Counted from the stretch's first letter, positions 47,869 through 57,351 are shown. The stretch is 64,000 nt of DNA from Pseudomonas sp. K2I15 (GCF_002204795.1 NZ_NIXO01000006.1:1-64000); one strand, 5' to 3'. Numbers and translations: made by a program. Notes: a model not told the origin generated them from the sequence alone.

Positions 47869-48537
47869 GTGAAAGTATTCTATAGCGCGAAATCAAACAC
47901 GTTTTTCAATGAAGTGTTACACGGAGCTCGGACCATCCAGGTACCAGACCCTGACTGGAAACGGCCGAGTATGAAGGTGCCCGATCCTAACTGGACTCCC
48001 CCCGATATGCAGGTGCCGAATCCTGCGTGGGTTGAGGGTGACGAATCAGTGCCTGAAACAATATCGGCTCCCGATTTTGATGCAGTTGCACCAATGATCG
48101 ATTCGCCGGACTTGGACGCAGTGCAGCCGTTGATTACTACGCCTAACCCAGCATGCTTGCTCCCGCCAGCGGCGGAGCTTGTCGAGGTCAGCCAGGACGA
48201 ACACGACGCGATCTTTCGGGCCGTCTCAACAGGCAAATCGAGCTTTACGGGCGGCAAAGATGGTCGACCGGTCATCGTTGCGGCACCTGGGCCGACGTTG
48301 GAAGAATTGAAATACAGCGAGCGAGCCTTCCGCGACAAAATGCTGTTGCTCACTGATCCGCTGGTCGCACGTCATCGTGACGAGCTGGAGGCTGATCGCC
48401 CTACAACCCTCACAGCCGAGCAGTACAAGCAATTGCAGGGCTACCGGCAGGATCTGCGCGACTGGCCTGAGTCGCAGTATTTCCCTCTAGTCGAGCACAG
48501 GCCTGAGTCGCCGCCCTGGCTAGCTGAGCAACTCTAA
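47869..48537 (+). CDS. Tail fibre assembly chaperone
   Basis: This 222-residue protein starts with GTG at 47869 and lies 3 bases after the fibre gene. Residues about 22-55 hold three tandem copies close to VPDPNW (VPDPDW, VPDPNW, VPNPAW). The C-terminal part (LKYSERAFRDKMLLLTDPLV) is like phage fibre-assembly proteins. Fibre and chaperone are normally exchanged as a pair. Confidence 0.78.
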   Translation: MKVFYSAKSNTFFNEVLHGARTIQVPDPDWKRPSMKVPDPNWTPPDMQVPNPAWVEGDESVPETISAPDFDAVAPMIDSPDLDAVQPLITTPNPACLLPPAAELVEVSQDEHDAIFRAVSTGKSSFTGGKDGRPVIVAAPGPTLEELKYSERAFRDKMLLLTDPLVARHRDELEADRPTTLTAEQYKQLQGYRQDLRDWPESQYFPLVEHRPESPPWLAEQL

Positions 48538-48592
48538 TAACGCCCCTTACTGACAAGGCGTTTTGCCCTGTCACTTCCTGAAAATCCAAGAC

Positions 48593-48612
48593 AACCGCGC
48601 AGCGGTTTTTTT
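48593..48612 (+). terminator. Terminator after the fibre cassette
   Basis: AACCGC / GCGGTT with a GCA loop and seven T. It may reduce transcription from the fibre genes into the sheath genes, or be bypassed by antitermination. Confidence 0.65.
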
Positions 48613-48630
48613 ATGCCCGGAGATCCACCT

Positions 48631-48822
48631 ATGCCCAACCGCCAAACCTACACCGTCCTAATCCCATTCCCCACCGGCGCCGGCCATTGGTCCACCGCAG
48701 GCGAAGAAATCGACCTGCTGGACGTCGAAGCATCCGCCCTGCGCACTGCCGGCCGCCTGGAACTCACCAGCGTCCTCAACGCTACCAAGGCCTTGAAGGC
48801 CACCACCAAGAAGGCTGAATAA
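48631..48822 (+). CDS. Small tailocin protein before the sheath gene
   Basis: This 63-residue protein has an N-terminal beta-rich region (RQTYTVLIPFPTGAGHW) and a helical end. Its place between G and the sheath matches an uncharacterised R-pyocin gene. CGGAGATCCACCT is the ribosome site for ATG 48631. Function unknown. Confidence 0.7.
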   Translation: MPNRQTYTVLIPFPTGAGHWSTAGEEIDLLDVEASALRTAGRLELTSVLNATKALKATTKKAE

Positions 48823-48824
48823 TC

Positions 48825-49991
48825 ATGGCTGAGGTTTTGAACTTCGAGCACAACGGCATCACCGTCAATGCCACCGAATCCCCCGAGGCCATGGGTGGCC
48901 TTGGCGATAACGTCATCGGCCTGGTGGGCACTGCCCCCAACGCCCACGCCTCGATCCCGAAAAACGCTCCGTTCCGCATCAACAGCTTCACCACCCAGGC
49001 GCTGCTGGACCCTACCGGCGCCGAGACCGGCACGCTGTTCCACGCCGTGTACCAGATCCTCAAAGTGGTCAAGGTGCCGGTCTACGTGGTGATCGTCGAC
49101 GAGGGCACCACCCCCGCCGACACCCTCAATAACGTGATCGGCGGCGACGAGCCTGTCACCGGCCGCAAACTCGGCCTCGCCGCCCTGGCCAGCGTCCCTG
49201 AAGACCTGACCATCATTGGCGCCCCAGGCTTCACCGGCACCAAGGCCGTGGCCGGCGAATTCGCTTCCTTCGGTAAACGCATCAAGGCCCGTGTGGTGCT
49301 GGATGGCAAGGACGCAACCGTCGCCGACCAAGTGACCTACAGCGGCGAACTGGGCGGTGCCGAGCTGGGCTTCGACCGTTGCCTGTTGGTGCACAACATG
49401 CCGTCGGTGTACTCCAAGGCCGCGAAGAAAAACGTGTTCCTGGCACCGTCGTCCCTGGCCATCGCGGCACTGGCCAAGGTCAAGCAGTGGGAAAGCCCGG
49501 GCAATCAGGTGACCTTCGCCGAAGATGTTTCCCGCGTGGTTGAGTACAACATCCTCGACACCTCCACCGAAGGCGACCTGCTCAACCGCTACGGCGTGAG
49601 CTACTACGCCCGCACCATCCTCGGCGGTTTCTCGCTGCTGGGGAACCGTTCCATCACCGGCAAGTTCATCAGCTACGTCGGCCTGGAAGATGCGATCAGC
49701 CGCAAGCTGGTCAAGGCCGGCCAGAAAGCCATGGCCAAGAACCTCACCAAGTCGTTCATGGACCAGGAGGTGAAACGCATCAACGACTGGCTGCAAACCC
49801 TGGTGGCTGACGAAACCATCCCCGGCGGCAGCGTGTACCTGCACCCGGAATTGAACAGTGTCGAGAAGTACAAGAACGGCACCTGGTTCATCGTCATCGA
49901 CTACGGCCGCTACGCGCCGAACGAACACATGATTTATCAACTCAACGCCCGCGATGAAATCATCGAGCAGTTCCTGGAGGACGTTCTCTAA
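48825..49991 (+). CDS. Contractile tail sheath protein (FI)
   Basis: This 388-residue protein is the size of P2 FI and R-pyocin sheath. Features include VIGLVGTAPNAHASIPKNAP near the N-terminus, and a C-terminal handshake region ending HMIYQLNARDEIIEQFLEDV. Contraction drives the tube through the target envelope. Its stop overlaps the tube gene start. Confidence 0.92.
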   Translation: MAEVLNFEHNGITVNATESPEAMGGLGDNVIGLVGTAPNAHASIPKNAPFRINSFTTQALLDPTGAETGTLFHAVYQILKVVKVPVYVVIVDEGTTPADTLNNVIGGDEPVTGRKLGLAALASVPEDLTIIGAPGFTGTKAVAGEFASFGKRIKARVVLDGKDATVADQVTYSGELGGAELGFDRCLLVHNMPSVYSKAAKKNVFLAPSSLAIAALAKVKQWESPGNQVTFAEDVSRVVEYNILDTSTEGDLLNRYGVSYYARTILGGFSLLGNRSITGKFISYVGLEDAISRKLVKAGQKAMAKNLTKSFMDQEVKRINDWLQTLVADETIPGGSVYLHPELNSVEKYKNGTWFIVIDYGRYAPNEHMIYQLNARDEIIEQFLEDVL

Positions 49992-50497
49992 TGTTTACCA
50001 ACCGAGTCAGACAGGCCATTGCGGCCACCCTTCAAGGCCTGCCGTTGTCGGCCACCGTGGAAGAATTCACCCCGCCGAAGATTGAATTCGACATGGAACT
50101 CATGTCCGGTGGGCGGTTCATCGCCGAGGAAATGGCGAAGAGCGGCAAGGTGTTGAATGCCAAGTTGATCCTGCAAGGTGCAGGCCCGGAAATCATGCTG
50201 GCGTTGGGCGTGCGCCTGGGGGACGACATCCTGCTGAACGTGCGTGAAGCCGGCCAGGACCAGGACGGCCGGACCTATTTCACCTACCACACCGTCGGCG
50301 GCAAGCTCAAATCCCTGGAGGAAGCGAAGCTGAAGATGGGCGAGAAGGCGACTACCACGCTGGAGCTGTCCTGCCGCACCTACAACCGTCTGGAAAACGG
50401 TATCACGGTGATCGACATCGACGTGCGCACCCAGAAGTTCGTGCTCAACGGCGTCGACATCCTCGGCGATGCGCGCCGCGCGGTACTGATGCCGTAA
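49991..50497 (+). CDS. Tail tube protein (FII)
   Basis: This 168-residue protein is the inner tube subunit, like P2 FII (AKLILQGAGPEIMLALGVRL, TLELSCRTYNRLENG). It is translationally coupled to the sheath gene by a TAATG overlap. Confidence 0.92.
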   Translation: MFTNRVRQAIAATLQGLPLSATVEEFTPPKIEFDMELMSGGRFIAEEMAKSGKVLNAKLILQGAGPEIMLALGVRLGDDILLNVREAGQDQDGRTYFTYHTVGGKLKSLEEAKLKMGEKATTTLELSCRTYNRLENGITVIDIDVRTQKFVLNGVDILGDARRAVLMP

Positions 50498-50548
50498 GCC
50501 CCCGGGAGCGGGTTTGCCCGCTCCCATACTTCATCAAGGAATTGACTC

Positions 50549-51130
50549 ATGGCCTGGATGCCTCCGCTGCACATCCTGCTGTCGCCGATCACCGCCGACA
50601 CCGGTGCGACGATCGAGCAGGTGCAACTCAAGCCGCTGTACTACGCCGCGCAAAAAGACGCGCTGGCCCGGGCCGGTGATGACGAGGACGACCAGTTTTT
50701 CGAACTGGCAAAACTCGCCACCGGCTTGTCGGAAAAAGAGCTCGACCAGCTCAAACGCCCGGACTACGTAACCATCGCCCAATACGTGCATGACATGTCG
50801 ACCCGCCCGGCCTCGTTCTTCCAGGACGAAACCCGCGAGCCAGGCGACTCCAGCATCACCGAACAGGTGAACCTGCTGCTGCCGCTCAACACCGCCGGCC
50901 GCACCCTCACCGCCGTGACTCTGGAAATGCCTGCCCTGCGCGCCACCAAAGTGATGAAAAAACTCACCACGGCCAAAGAGCGCGCCGAGTTCATCACAGC
51001 CCATTGCTCCGGCCTGATGATCCCTGATTTGGCAGATCTCACCGTGCCCGACTGGACCGAACTGCAGGAGCGAATCGACGATTTTTTAAATCAACCGGCG
51101 GCCTTCTTTCGGAGCGCGACATCGAAGTAA
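50549..51130 (+). CDS. Tail assembly chaperone E
   Basis: This 193-residue protein occupies the E position of P2-like tails. The C-terminal part contains ATT TTT TA slippery bases (51082-51088). It would bind the tape measure during assembly. A second, longer product is expected by frameshift into the following frame. Confidence 0.82.
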   Translation: MAWMPPLHILLSPITADTGATIEQVQLKPLYYAAQKDALARAGDDEDDQFFELAKLATGLSEKELDQLKRPDYVTIAQYVHDMSTRPASFFQDETREPGDSSITEQVNLLLPLNTAGRTLTAVTLEMPALRATKVMKKLTTAKERAEFITAHCSGLMIPDLADLTVPDWTELQERIDDFLNQPAAFFRSATSK

Positions 51131-51252
51131 TCCTCGATGTCGTGCCGCTGGTTTACTCGGTGAACGAAGCGGAAATCCTGGACTGGGAAGTCGGAAAAGC
51201 ATTGCGCCGCTATGACATCGCGATCACTCGCCTTGGCGTCAAACAGGAGTAG
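51082..51252 (+). CDS. E' extension made by -1 frameshift
   Basis: In the zero frame GAT TTT TTA is a perfect T TTT TTA slippery heptamer at 51082-51088. After a -1 slip, translation continues from AAA at 51088 to TAG at 51252, adding 54 residues (ERDIEVILDVVPLVYSV, LRRYDIAITRLGV) to give about 234 residues. This resembles P2 E+E' and lambda G/GT. The reading frame has no separate start codon. Confidence 0.82.
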   Translation, partial: FFKSTGGLLSERDIEVILDVVPLVYSVNEAEILDWEVGKALRRYDIAITRLGVKQE

Positions 51253-51258
51253 AGCGGG

Positions 51259-52587
51259 ATGCAAATTAACTATGCGCTGGCGTTTGCCGGGCAGACGGAC
51301 GACCGGGGGCTTTCTGGGGACCTGTCACCGTCGGCCCAGGATTTGACTGGGCCTTCCTCCCTTGACGCGGTGCCCGCCGCGCTGACGGACCTTAGCTTGG
51401 CGCTGGCCAGTGCCAGCCTGGAAATCAATGGTTTGACCCTGGAGCAAGTGCGGCTGCGAGAGACCCTGGAAACGCTCAACAGCACGTTGTTCATTAAAGG
51501 GAGTTCGTTGGAGACCAAGACGGTTGATGTCGCCGCTAACGCACCGAAAAGCGAACAGAAAGAACTGGCGCCGGCGTCCGATTCTTGGGCGGACAAGGGC
51601 CTCAAGGCCGGTGTGGATGTCGCGAAGGATTTACGCTCGAGTTTTTTGGATACGGTCAAGACCCGAGTGATGGGCAATGTGGTCGATTTGACGCTCGGCA
51701 AGATTCCCAGAATCGGAAAACTGTTCAAGGACGGGGGACTTGATAAGGACAAAGACAAGGACAAGGGCGACGACAAGCAATGTTGCCCCGGCACAACGTC
51801 CCCCGGTACTGGCGGCATACTTGAAGCGGCGGCTGCACATCTGTCTGAGCGCATTGAAGATACGGTGAGGGAGAGGGATAACGGTCGCACAGCCGGAAAT
51901 AGTAAGAAGCGGCGCGTCAAGCCTACCCAGCCCCGCCAAACGGCTCCGCGTGGACCGAAGGCAACAGTCGCCTCGACCAACCTTCCTGGTAATTCGTTTG
52001 CCTCCTACGCAGCGCCGTCGGCAAAACGGTCTATGGCGCGTGGTGCAGGCAAAGGCTTGGCAGCGAGTTTATCGGGAGCGTTTGCCAAGCTGGAATCGGC
52101 AGGCACTCGCCGCCTCGGTCCGTTGAAGTACGTCGACACCGCCATGGATGTGGTTCAGGGCGTACGCAATGGCGATGCCAAAGCTGTTGCCTCCGGACTC
52201 AGTACCGCGGGCGGTGCCTGGGCGGGAGCCTCCGCCGGCGCCGCTATCGGCACCCTGATTTTTCCCGGTGTCGGCACTGCTGTCGGCGGCGCCATCGGTG
52301 GTTTGCTGGGCAGCGAGGCGGGGACCTGGCTTGGCGACAAATTGTTCGGCCCAAGTGATCGTCTGCCTGCGCCCAATGCGCTGAGCAATGAGCTCAACGC
52401 CGCGCGCACGGATAACGTGCAGGTCACGATTGCCCCGAGTATCCAGATCACCGGCGTCAACCCCGCCGATGCCCAGCAAGTCGTCAACCAGGTGATCCAG
52501 GCCCTGCAATTCCAATGCATGCCGATGGTCACTGATTCCCTTGGCATCCGGCGCAACGCGGCACTGGCCGATCCAGGAGGTGATTGA
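51259..52587 (+). CDS. Tape measure protein
   Basis: This 442-residue protein has a helical N-terminal half, a low-complexity Lys/Asp stretch (about 160-172), a basic linker (about 205-235) and a hydrophobic Gly/Ala region (about 315-370; SAGAAIGTLIFPGVGTAVGG). It sets tail length; it is short compared with phage tape measures, so the particle should be short. Its stop overlaps the next start (TGATG). Confidence 0.83.
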   Translation: MQINYALAFAGQTDDRGLSGDLSPSAQDLTGPSSLDAVPAALTDLSLALASASLEINGLTLEQVRLRETLETLNSTLFIKGSSLETKTVDVAANAPKSEQKELAPASDSWADKGLKAGVDVAKDLRSSFLDTVKTRVMGNVVDLTLGKIPRIGKLFKDGGLDKDKDKDKGDDKQCCPGTTSPGTGGILEAAAAHLSERIEDTVRERDNGRTAGNSKKRRVKPTQPRQTAPRGPKATVASTNLPGNSFASYAAPSAKRSMARGAGKGLAASLSGAFAKLESAGTRRLGPLKYVDTAMDVVQGVRNGDAKAVASGLSTAGGAWAGASAGAAIGTLIFPGVGTAVGGAIGGLLGSEAGTWLGDKLFGPSDRLPAPNALSNELNAARTDNVQVTIAPSIQITGVNPADAQQVVNQVIQALQFQCMPMVTDSLGIRRNAALADPGGD

Positions 52588-52970
52588 TGCGACAACAAAT
52601 GGTACTCGGCGACTTTATCTTTGGCTTGTCCCGAGGGTTTACCTATTCCTCGCTGGTACGTAACAGCGACGGCGGCTGGAGTGACCTGACGATTATTGCC
52701 AGCAAGCCGCAGTCGCGGCAAAACGGCCAGAAGCTGGAAAAACTCACGTTCAGCGGCACGGCAATGTACGCCGTCGGCATGCAGCGCCTCGATGAACTGC
52801 GCGCGCTGCAAAATGCGCGGGCGCCGTTGCCCCTGGTCGATGGCATCGGGCGCAACTGGGGCCTGTGGCGGATCAATACTGTAGTGGAAACCCAGGCCAA
52901 TGTGATCGATGACGGAACAGCAATGGTCATGACCTGGACCCTTGAGCTGGAGGAGTTCGTCAATGCGTAG
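52584..52970 (+). CDS. Tail protein U
   Basis: This 128-residue protein matches P2 gpU by order, size and FTYSSLVRNSDGGWSDLTII. It caps or completes the tail. It overlaps the tape measure stop, and it overlaps the X gene by 8 bases. Confidence 0.83.
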   Translation: MMRQQMVLGDFIFGLSRGFTYSSLVRNSDGGWSDLTIIASKPQSRQNGQKLEKLTFSGTAMYAVGMQRLDELRALQNARAPLPLVDGIGRNWGLWRINTVVETQANVIDDGTAMVMTWTLELEEFVNA

Positions 52971-53175
52971 AGTCCGAAGTATTGCCGGTGATTCGGTCAA
53001 CCTGCTGCTCTATCGTGAGCTCGGACGATGCGATGACGTGGCTGAAGAGACCCTCTGGCGCCAGAACCCTGGCCTCGCAGAATACGGCCCTGTGTTGCCT
53101 GCCGGTGTATGGGTTAGCGTGCCTGAGCTGGAGTCGCGGCCAGCGGCCGTGCGGCCTGTTTCGGCTTGGGATTAA
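52963..53175 (+). CDS. Tail protein X
   Basis: This 70-residue protein is like P2 gpX, with a LysM-like fold (TLWRQNPGLAEYGPVLPAGV). The start at 52963 (MRRVRSIAGD) overlaps U. Confidence 0.85.
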   Translation: MRRVRSIAGDSVNLLLYRELGRCDDVAEETLWRQNPGLAEYGPVLPAGVWVSVPELESRPAAVRPVSAWD

Positions 53176-53184
53176 GGAGGCAGC

Positions 53185-54201
53185 ATGGCACAGGGATTTA
53201 CGCCCATCGTGGAGTTTTACGGCGCCAATGCGGCGCTGCTCAATCAACGCCTGATGCACTGGAGCCACACTGACGCCGCAGGCATTGAGTCTGACCGGCT
53301 TGAACTGACCCTCAATATCGAGGGCCTGGAAGGCCTGCCGAGCCTGACTGGCAAGATCGGCTTGCGAGTCGGGTACCAAGAGTCGGGGCTGGTGGAAAAA
53401 GGCGAGTTTGTCGTCACCCAGCGAACCCCGGTGCTGTTCCCCATGCGGCTGATGATTGTCGCCACGGCGGCGCCCTTCAGCGTGGTCGACAAAACAGGTT
53501 ACCGCCAGCGTCGGTCTGCCAGTTATGGGCCGATGACCCTGGGTGCGTTGTTTCGCCAGCTGGTCAGCCGCCACGGGTATTCACCGCGTGTGGCGCCGTC
53601 TTTGGAAGGGATTGTGATTCCCCATATCGACCAGTCCAACGAAAGCGACATGGCCTTTATCACCCGTCTCGCCAGGCGCTACTGCGCCGTCAGCAAACCG
53701 ATCAACGAATTGTATGTGCTGGCTGAAAGTGGCCAGGTCAAATCGCTGTCCCTCCAGCAACTGCCGGAAGTGAAATTGTCCATCACCGCTGACAACCGTC
53801 CTGGTGACCAGGCCTTTATCACCGCCAAGCTCGACGAAAAATCCCGGGCGAAATACGAGGGTAGCCGTGTCACCTGGTGGGATGCGAGGGCGGGCAAGCA
53901 GCGCGTGGTCCAGGTCGGGAATGCCCCGTTCAAAATCCTGCGCCAACGCTGTCAGAACGAAGCGGAAGCGCGTGCGGTGGCCGAAGGTGAGTTGCGCCGC
54001 GTCGGCCGTGAAGATTTGAAGTTGCTGATCGATTGCCCTGGCAACCCGTTGCTGTCCGCCGAAGGCTTGCTGCTGCTGGATGAAACCTGGCCCTCATATA
54101 TGCAGGGGCGATGGTCGATTACCAAGGTGACTCATGTTGGCGACCCGGCGACGGGGTATCGCAGTTCGATCATCGCGGGTGGGTTGTCTTCCGGCGGTTG
54201 A
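53185..54201 (+). CDS. Baseplate hub protein D
   Basis: This 338-residue protein matches P2 gpD, the hub at the baseplate centre that holds the V spike. Features include RHGYSPRVAPSLEGIVIPH and SNESDMAFITRLARRY. It ends the P2-like structural run. Confidence 0.88.
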   Translation: MAQGFTPIVEFYGANAALLNQRLMHWSHTDAAGIESDRLELTLNIEGLEGLPSLTGKIGLRVGYQESGLVEKGEFVVTQRTPVLFPMRLMIVATAAPFSVVDKTGYRQRRSASYGPMTLGALFRQLVSRHGYSPRVAPSLEGIVIPHIDQSNESDMAFITRLARRYCAVSKPINELYVLAESGQVKSLSLQQLPEVKLSITADNRPGDQAFITAKLDEKSRAKYEGSRVTWWDARAGKQRVVQVGNAPFKILRQRCQNEAEARAVAEGELRRVGREDLKLLIDCPGNPLLSAEGLLLLDETWPSYMQGRWSITKVTHVGDPATGYRSSIIAGGLSSGG

Positions 54202-54222
54202 TCGCTTTATGCAAGCGGGACG

Positions 54223-54447
54223 GTGATTATTAGTGCCACGCGGCCGCCTAGCGCCGACAACTATGTGAAATATCCGATTGTTCCTTCCCGCCGCACGCAG
54301 TACGACGATCTTTTGATTCCGGCGGGCAGTGGAGTATTCGTTTATTTTACCATTCAGTATGCCAGCGCGTTTCAGATGTCCTGGGACGTTCTCAATGCTG
54401 ACGGCACTGTTGCGTACACAGCACAGGCGGATCGAAATCCCGCATAA
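54223..54447 (+). CDS. Small hypothetical protein between D and endolysin
   Basis: This 74-codon frame begins with GTG at 54223 after GCGGGAC. The product (RPPSADNYVKYPIVPSRRTQ, FVYFTIQYASAFQ) looks like a folded beta-rich protein and matches no family known to me. A terminator follows 50 bases later. Confidence 0.5.
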   Translation: MIISATRPPSADNYVKYPIVPSRRTQYDDLLIPAGSGVFVYFTIQYASAFQMSWDVLNADGTVAYTAQADRNPA

Positions 54448-54498
54448 GTGCGGGGCTTTCAAGCAATGCCGCGCGACTTGGGTTGCGCACCCATTCAG

Positions 54499-54524
54499 GC
54501 CTCGCCATCGTGCGAGGCTTTTTC
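54499..54524 (+). terminator. Terminator before the endolysin gene
   Basis: GCCTCG / CGAGGC with an 8-base loop and five T, about 25 bases before the endolysin ATG. Confidence 0.8.
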
Positions 54525-54547
54525 GTTTTTGGCGTCTGGAGAAACCT

Positions 54548-55132
54548 ATGCCTGTCGCACAGCAGGAGTTGCTGCAGATCTTCGGGAACGCTGGCCTGCG
54601 AACTGGAGTGTTCATTGGCGCTTTAAACACCGCCATGGTTCACCACCAAATCACCACGCCCAAACGCATCGCCGCCTTCCTCGCCCAAATCGGCCACGAG
54701 TCCGGCGAGTTGCGTTACGTACGTGAACTGGGCAGCGATCGATATCTCAGCAAATACGACACCGGCGTCTTGGCTGCCCGCCTGGGCAATTCGCCCGAGG
54801 CAGACGCAGACGGCCAGAAATATCGCGGCCGCGGCCTGATCCAGATCACCGGTCGGCGCAACTACTTGGCGTGCAGCCAGGTGTTGTTCGGCGATGAGCG
54901 TCTATTGCAGCAACCGGAGTTGCTGGAACAGCCGCAATGGGCTGCCGAGTCCGCCGCGTGGTTCTGGCAGAGCAATGGGTTGAACGAACTGGCTGACAAG
55001 GACCAGTTCACCACCATTACCCGGCGGATCAACGGCGGCCTGAACGGTTTGGAAAATCGCATGCAGTTGTGGGCACGGGCGAAGGCAGTGTTCGGGGTTC
55101 CTGATGCCGGACCTGCTGATGGTCTCTTGTAA
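54548..55132 (+). CDS. Endolysin, GH19 chitinase-like
   Basis: This 194-residue muramidase-type endolysin is of the GH19 fold (AAFLAQIGHESGELRYVREL with the catalytic Glu; GQKYRGRGLIQITGRRNY). With the holin it lyses the producer to release tailocins. I set the start at 54548 (MPVAQQELLQ). No spanin gene follows before cinA. Confidence 0.92.
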   Translation: MPVAQQELLQIFGNAGLRTGVFIGALNTAMVHHQITTPKRIAAFLAQIGHESGELRYVRELGSDRYLSKYDTGVLAARLGNSPEADADGQKYRGRGLIQITGRRNYLACSQVLFGDERLLQQPELLEQPQWAAESAAWFWQSNGLNELADKDQFTTITRRINGGLNGLENRMQLWARAKAVFGVPDAGPADGLL

Positions 55133-55193
55133 CTTGCATGGCCCATCGGCTCCTGTAGGGTAGGCAAACGCCCGCTCACTCAAGGAGACGACC

Positions 55194-55694
55194 GTGAAGG
55201 AAATTACTCAACTCGCCGCTGAACTTGGCCGACGCCTGCAGGTTCTCAATGCCCACGTCACCACTGCCGAGTCCTGCACCGGCGGCGGTATCGCCGAGGC
55301 CATCACGCGGATTCCCGGGAGTTCGGCCTGGTTCGAGGCGGGTTACGTCACGTATTCCAATCGGCAGAAGACCCGGCAGTTGAATGTGCCGGAAGCCCTG
55401 TTTCCCAAAGTCGGCGCTGTCAGCCGCGAAGTGGTGGAGGCGATGGTCCGGGGCTCCCAAGAGAAAAGCCTGGCACGCTTTGCCGTGGCGGTCAGCGGCG
55501 TGGCCGGGCCCGATGGCGGTTCGCCGGACAAGCCGGTGGGCACCGTATGGCTGGCCTGGGGCGTTGGCGAGGAAATTACCACCGAGCTCGAACACTTCCC
55601 CGGCAACCGCGACGAGGTCCGCCGACAAACGGTAAAGGCCGCGCTAGAGGGCTTGTTGCGACGAGCTGCAGCAGAAATAGAAAATCAGGGGTAG
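55194..55694 (+). CDS. pncC: CinA-family nicotinamide-nucleotide amidase PncC
   Basis: This 166-residue stand-alone CinA C-terminal domain deamidates NMN. Motifs are [19 protein letters not shown] and [15 protein letters not shown]. The start is GTG at 55194 with CAAGGAGACGACC before it. It marks the right border of the tailocin insertion and lies upstream of recA. Confidence 0.94.
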   Translation: MKEITQLAAELGRRLQVLNAHVTTAESCTGGGIAEAITRIPGSSAWFEAGYVTYSNRQKTRQLNVPEALFPKVGAVSREVVEAMVRGSQEKSLARFAVAVSGVAGPDGGSPDKPVGTVWLAWGVGEEITTELEHFPGNRDEVRRQTVKAALEGLLRRAAAEIENQG

Positions 55695-55721
55695 GCGATC
55701 ACGGATCTTTGTGGAACAATA

Positions 55722-55737
55722 CTGTCTACTTATACAG
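55722..55737 (+). promoter_or_regulatory. LexA (SOS) box of recA
   Basis: CTGTCTACTTATACAG is a perfect CTGT-N8-ACAG site 41 bases before the recA ATG. Confidence 0.93.
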
Positions 55738-55777
55738 GTGTTGGCCGCCAGGCCTTATTGATTACGTGAGGACTTTA

Positions 55778-56830
55778 ATGGACGACAACAAGAAGAAAGC
55801 CTTGGCTGCGGCCCTGGGTCAGATCGAACGTCAATTCGGCAAGGGTGCCGTAATGCGTATGGGCGATCACGACCGTCAGGCGATCCCGGCTATCTCCACT
55901 GGCTCTCTGGGTCTGGACATCGCGCTCGGCATTGGCGGCCTGCCAAAAGGCCGTATCGTTGAAATCTACGGTCCTGAATCTTCCGGTAAAACCACCCTGA
56001 CCCTGTCGGTGATTGCCCAGGCACAAAAAATGGGCGCCACCTGTGCGTTCGTCGATGCCGAGCACGCCCTGGATCCAGAGTACGCCGGCAAGCTGGGCGT
56101 CAACGTTGACGACCTGCTGGTTTCGCAGCCGGACACCGGTGAGCAAGCGCTGGAAATCACCGACATGCTGGTGCGCTCCAACGCCATCGACGTGATCGTC
56201 ATCGACTCCGTGGCAGCCCTGGTTCCCAAGGCTGAAATCGAAGGCGAAATGGGCGACATGCACGTAGGCCTTCAAGCCCGTCTGATGTCCCAGGCCCTGC
56301 GTAAAATCACCGGTAACATCAAGAACGCCAACTGCCTGGTGATCTTCATCAACCAGATCCGGATGAAGATCGGCGTGATGTTCGGCAGCCCGGAAACCAC
56401 CACCGGTGGTAACGCGCTGAAGTTCTACGCTTCGGTCCGTCTGGACATCCGTCGTACCGGCGCGGTGAAGGAAGGTGACGAGGTTGTAGGTAGCGAAACC
56501 CGCGTCAAAGTCGTGAAGAACAAGGTGGCTCCGCCGTTCCGTCAGGCCGAGTTCCAGATTCTCTACGGCAAGGGTATCTACCTGAACGGCGAGATGATCG
56601 ACCTGGGCGTGCTGCACGGTTTCGTCGAGAAGTCCGGTGCCTGGTATGCCTACAACGGCAGCAAGATCGGCCAGGGCAAGGCCAACTCGGCCAAGTTCCT
56701 GCAGGACAACCCTGAGATTGCCACGGCGCTTGAAAAGCAGATCCGCGACAAGCTGCTGACCCCGACGGCCGACGTCAAATCGACGTCTACCCGGGAAACG
56801 GCTGACGACATGGCTGACGCTGACATCTGA
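55778..56830 (+). CDS. recA: Recombinase RecA
   Basis: This 350-residue recombinase polymerises on single-stranded DNA. It has Walker [30 protein letters not shown] and the L2 region. It also stimulates self-cleavage of LexA and of the tailocin S24 repressor encoded nearby. I set the start at 55778 ([10 protein letters not shown]). recX follows after 8 bases. Confidence 0.98.
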   Translation: MDDNKKKALAAALGQIERQFGKGAVMRMGDHDRQAIPAISTGSLGLDIALGIGGLPKGRIVEIYGPESSGKTTLTLSVIAQAQKMGATCAFVDAEHALDPEYAGKLGVNVDDLLVSQPDTGEQALEITDMLVRSNAIDVIVIDSVAALVPKAEIEGEMGDMHVGLQARLMSQALRKITGNIKNANCLVIFINQIRMKIGVMFGSPETTTGGNALKFYASVRLDIRRTGAVKEGDEVVGSETRVKVVKNKVAPPFRQAEFQILYGKGIYLNGEMIDLGVLHGFVEKSGAWYAYNGSKIGQGKANSAKFLQDNPEIATALEKQIRDKLLTPTADVKSTSTRETADDMADADI

Positions 56831-56838
56831 GCCAAACG

Positions 56839-57306
56839 ATGAGCGTTGTACTGGATACACCCGTCGCCGTAAGGCGCACTGCAATGGACCTGCTCGCACG
56901 ACGCGAGCATGGTCGAGTCGAGCTGACGCGAAAACTGCGTCAGCGCGGCGCAGATCCCGAGATGATCGATGCTGCCCTTGACCGTTTGACGGAAGAAGGG
57001 CTGTTGTCCGAATCCCGTTACCTTGAGAGTTTTGTGTCCTACCGAGCCCGATCCGGCTATGGCCCCGCGCGAATTCGCGAAGAGCTAAGCCAGCGTGGCC
57101 TGCAACGTGCTGACATCGAACTTGCCTTGCGTGAGTCCGGTATCAGTTGGCAGGCGCAGTTGGAAGATACCTGGCGTCGCAAGTTTGCCGGGCATCTGCC
57201 TATTGATGCGCGGGAACGTGCCAAGCAAGGTCGCTTCCTGAGCTATCGCGGATTCTCGATGGAGATGATCAGCCGCTTGTTGAGCGGTCGGGATATGGAT
57301 GACTGA
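56839..57306 (+). CDS. recX: RecA regulatory protein RecX
   Basis: This 155-residue protein of three helical repeats ([35 protein letters not shown]) restrains RecA filaments. It is 8 bases after recA and probably co-transcribed. Confidence 0.95.
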   Translation: MSVVLDTPVAVRRTAMDLLARREHGRVELTRKLRQRGADPEMIDAALDRLTEEGLLSESRYLESFVSYRARSGYGPARIREELSQRGLQRADIELALRESGISWQAQLEDTWRRKFAGHLPIDARERAKQGRFLSYRGFSMEMISRLLSGRDMDD

Positions 57307-57351
57307 AAGTGGCGCCTGGTAAATGGGCTCCTCTGGTTATTGCGGAGCTTG

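Noticed and set aside
41164..55132. Intact prophage
   Set aside because: No integrase, capsid, portal or terminase genes; gene content is tail and lysis only.
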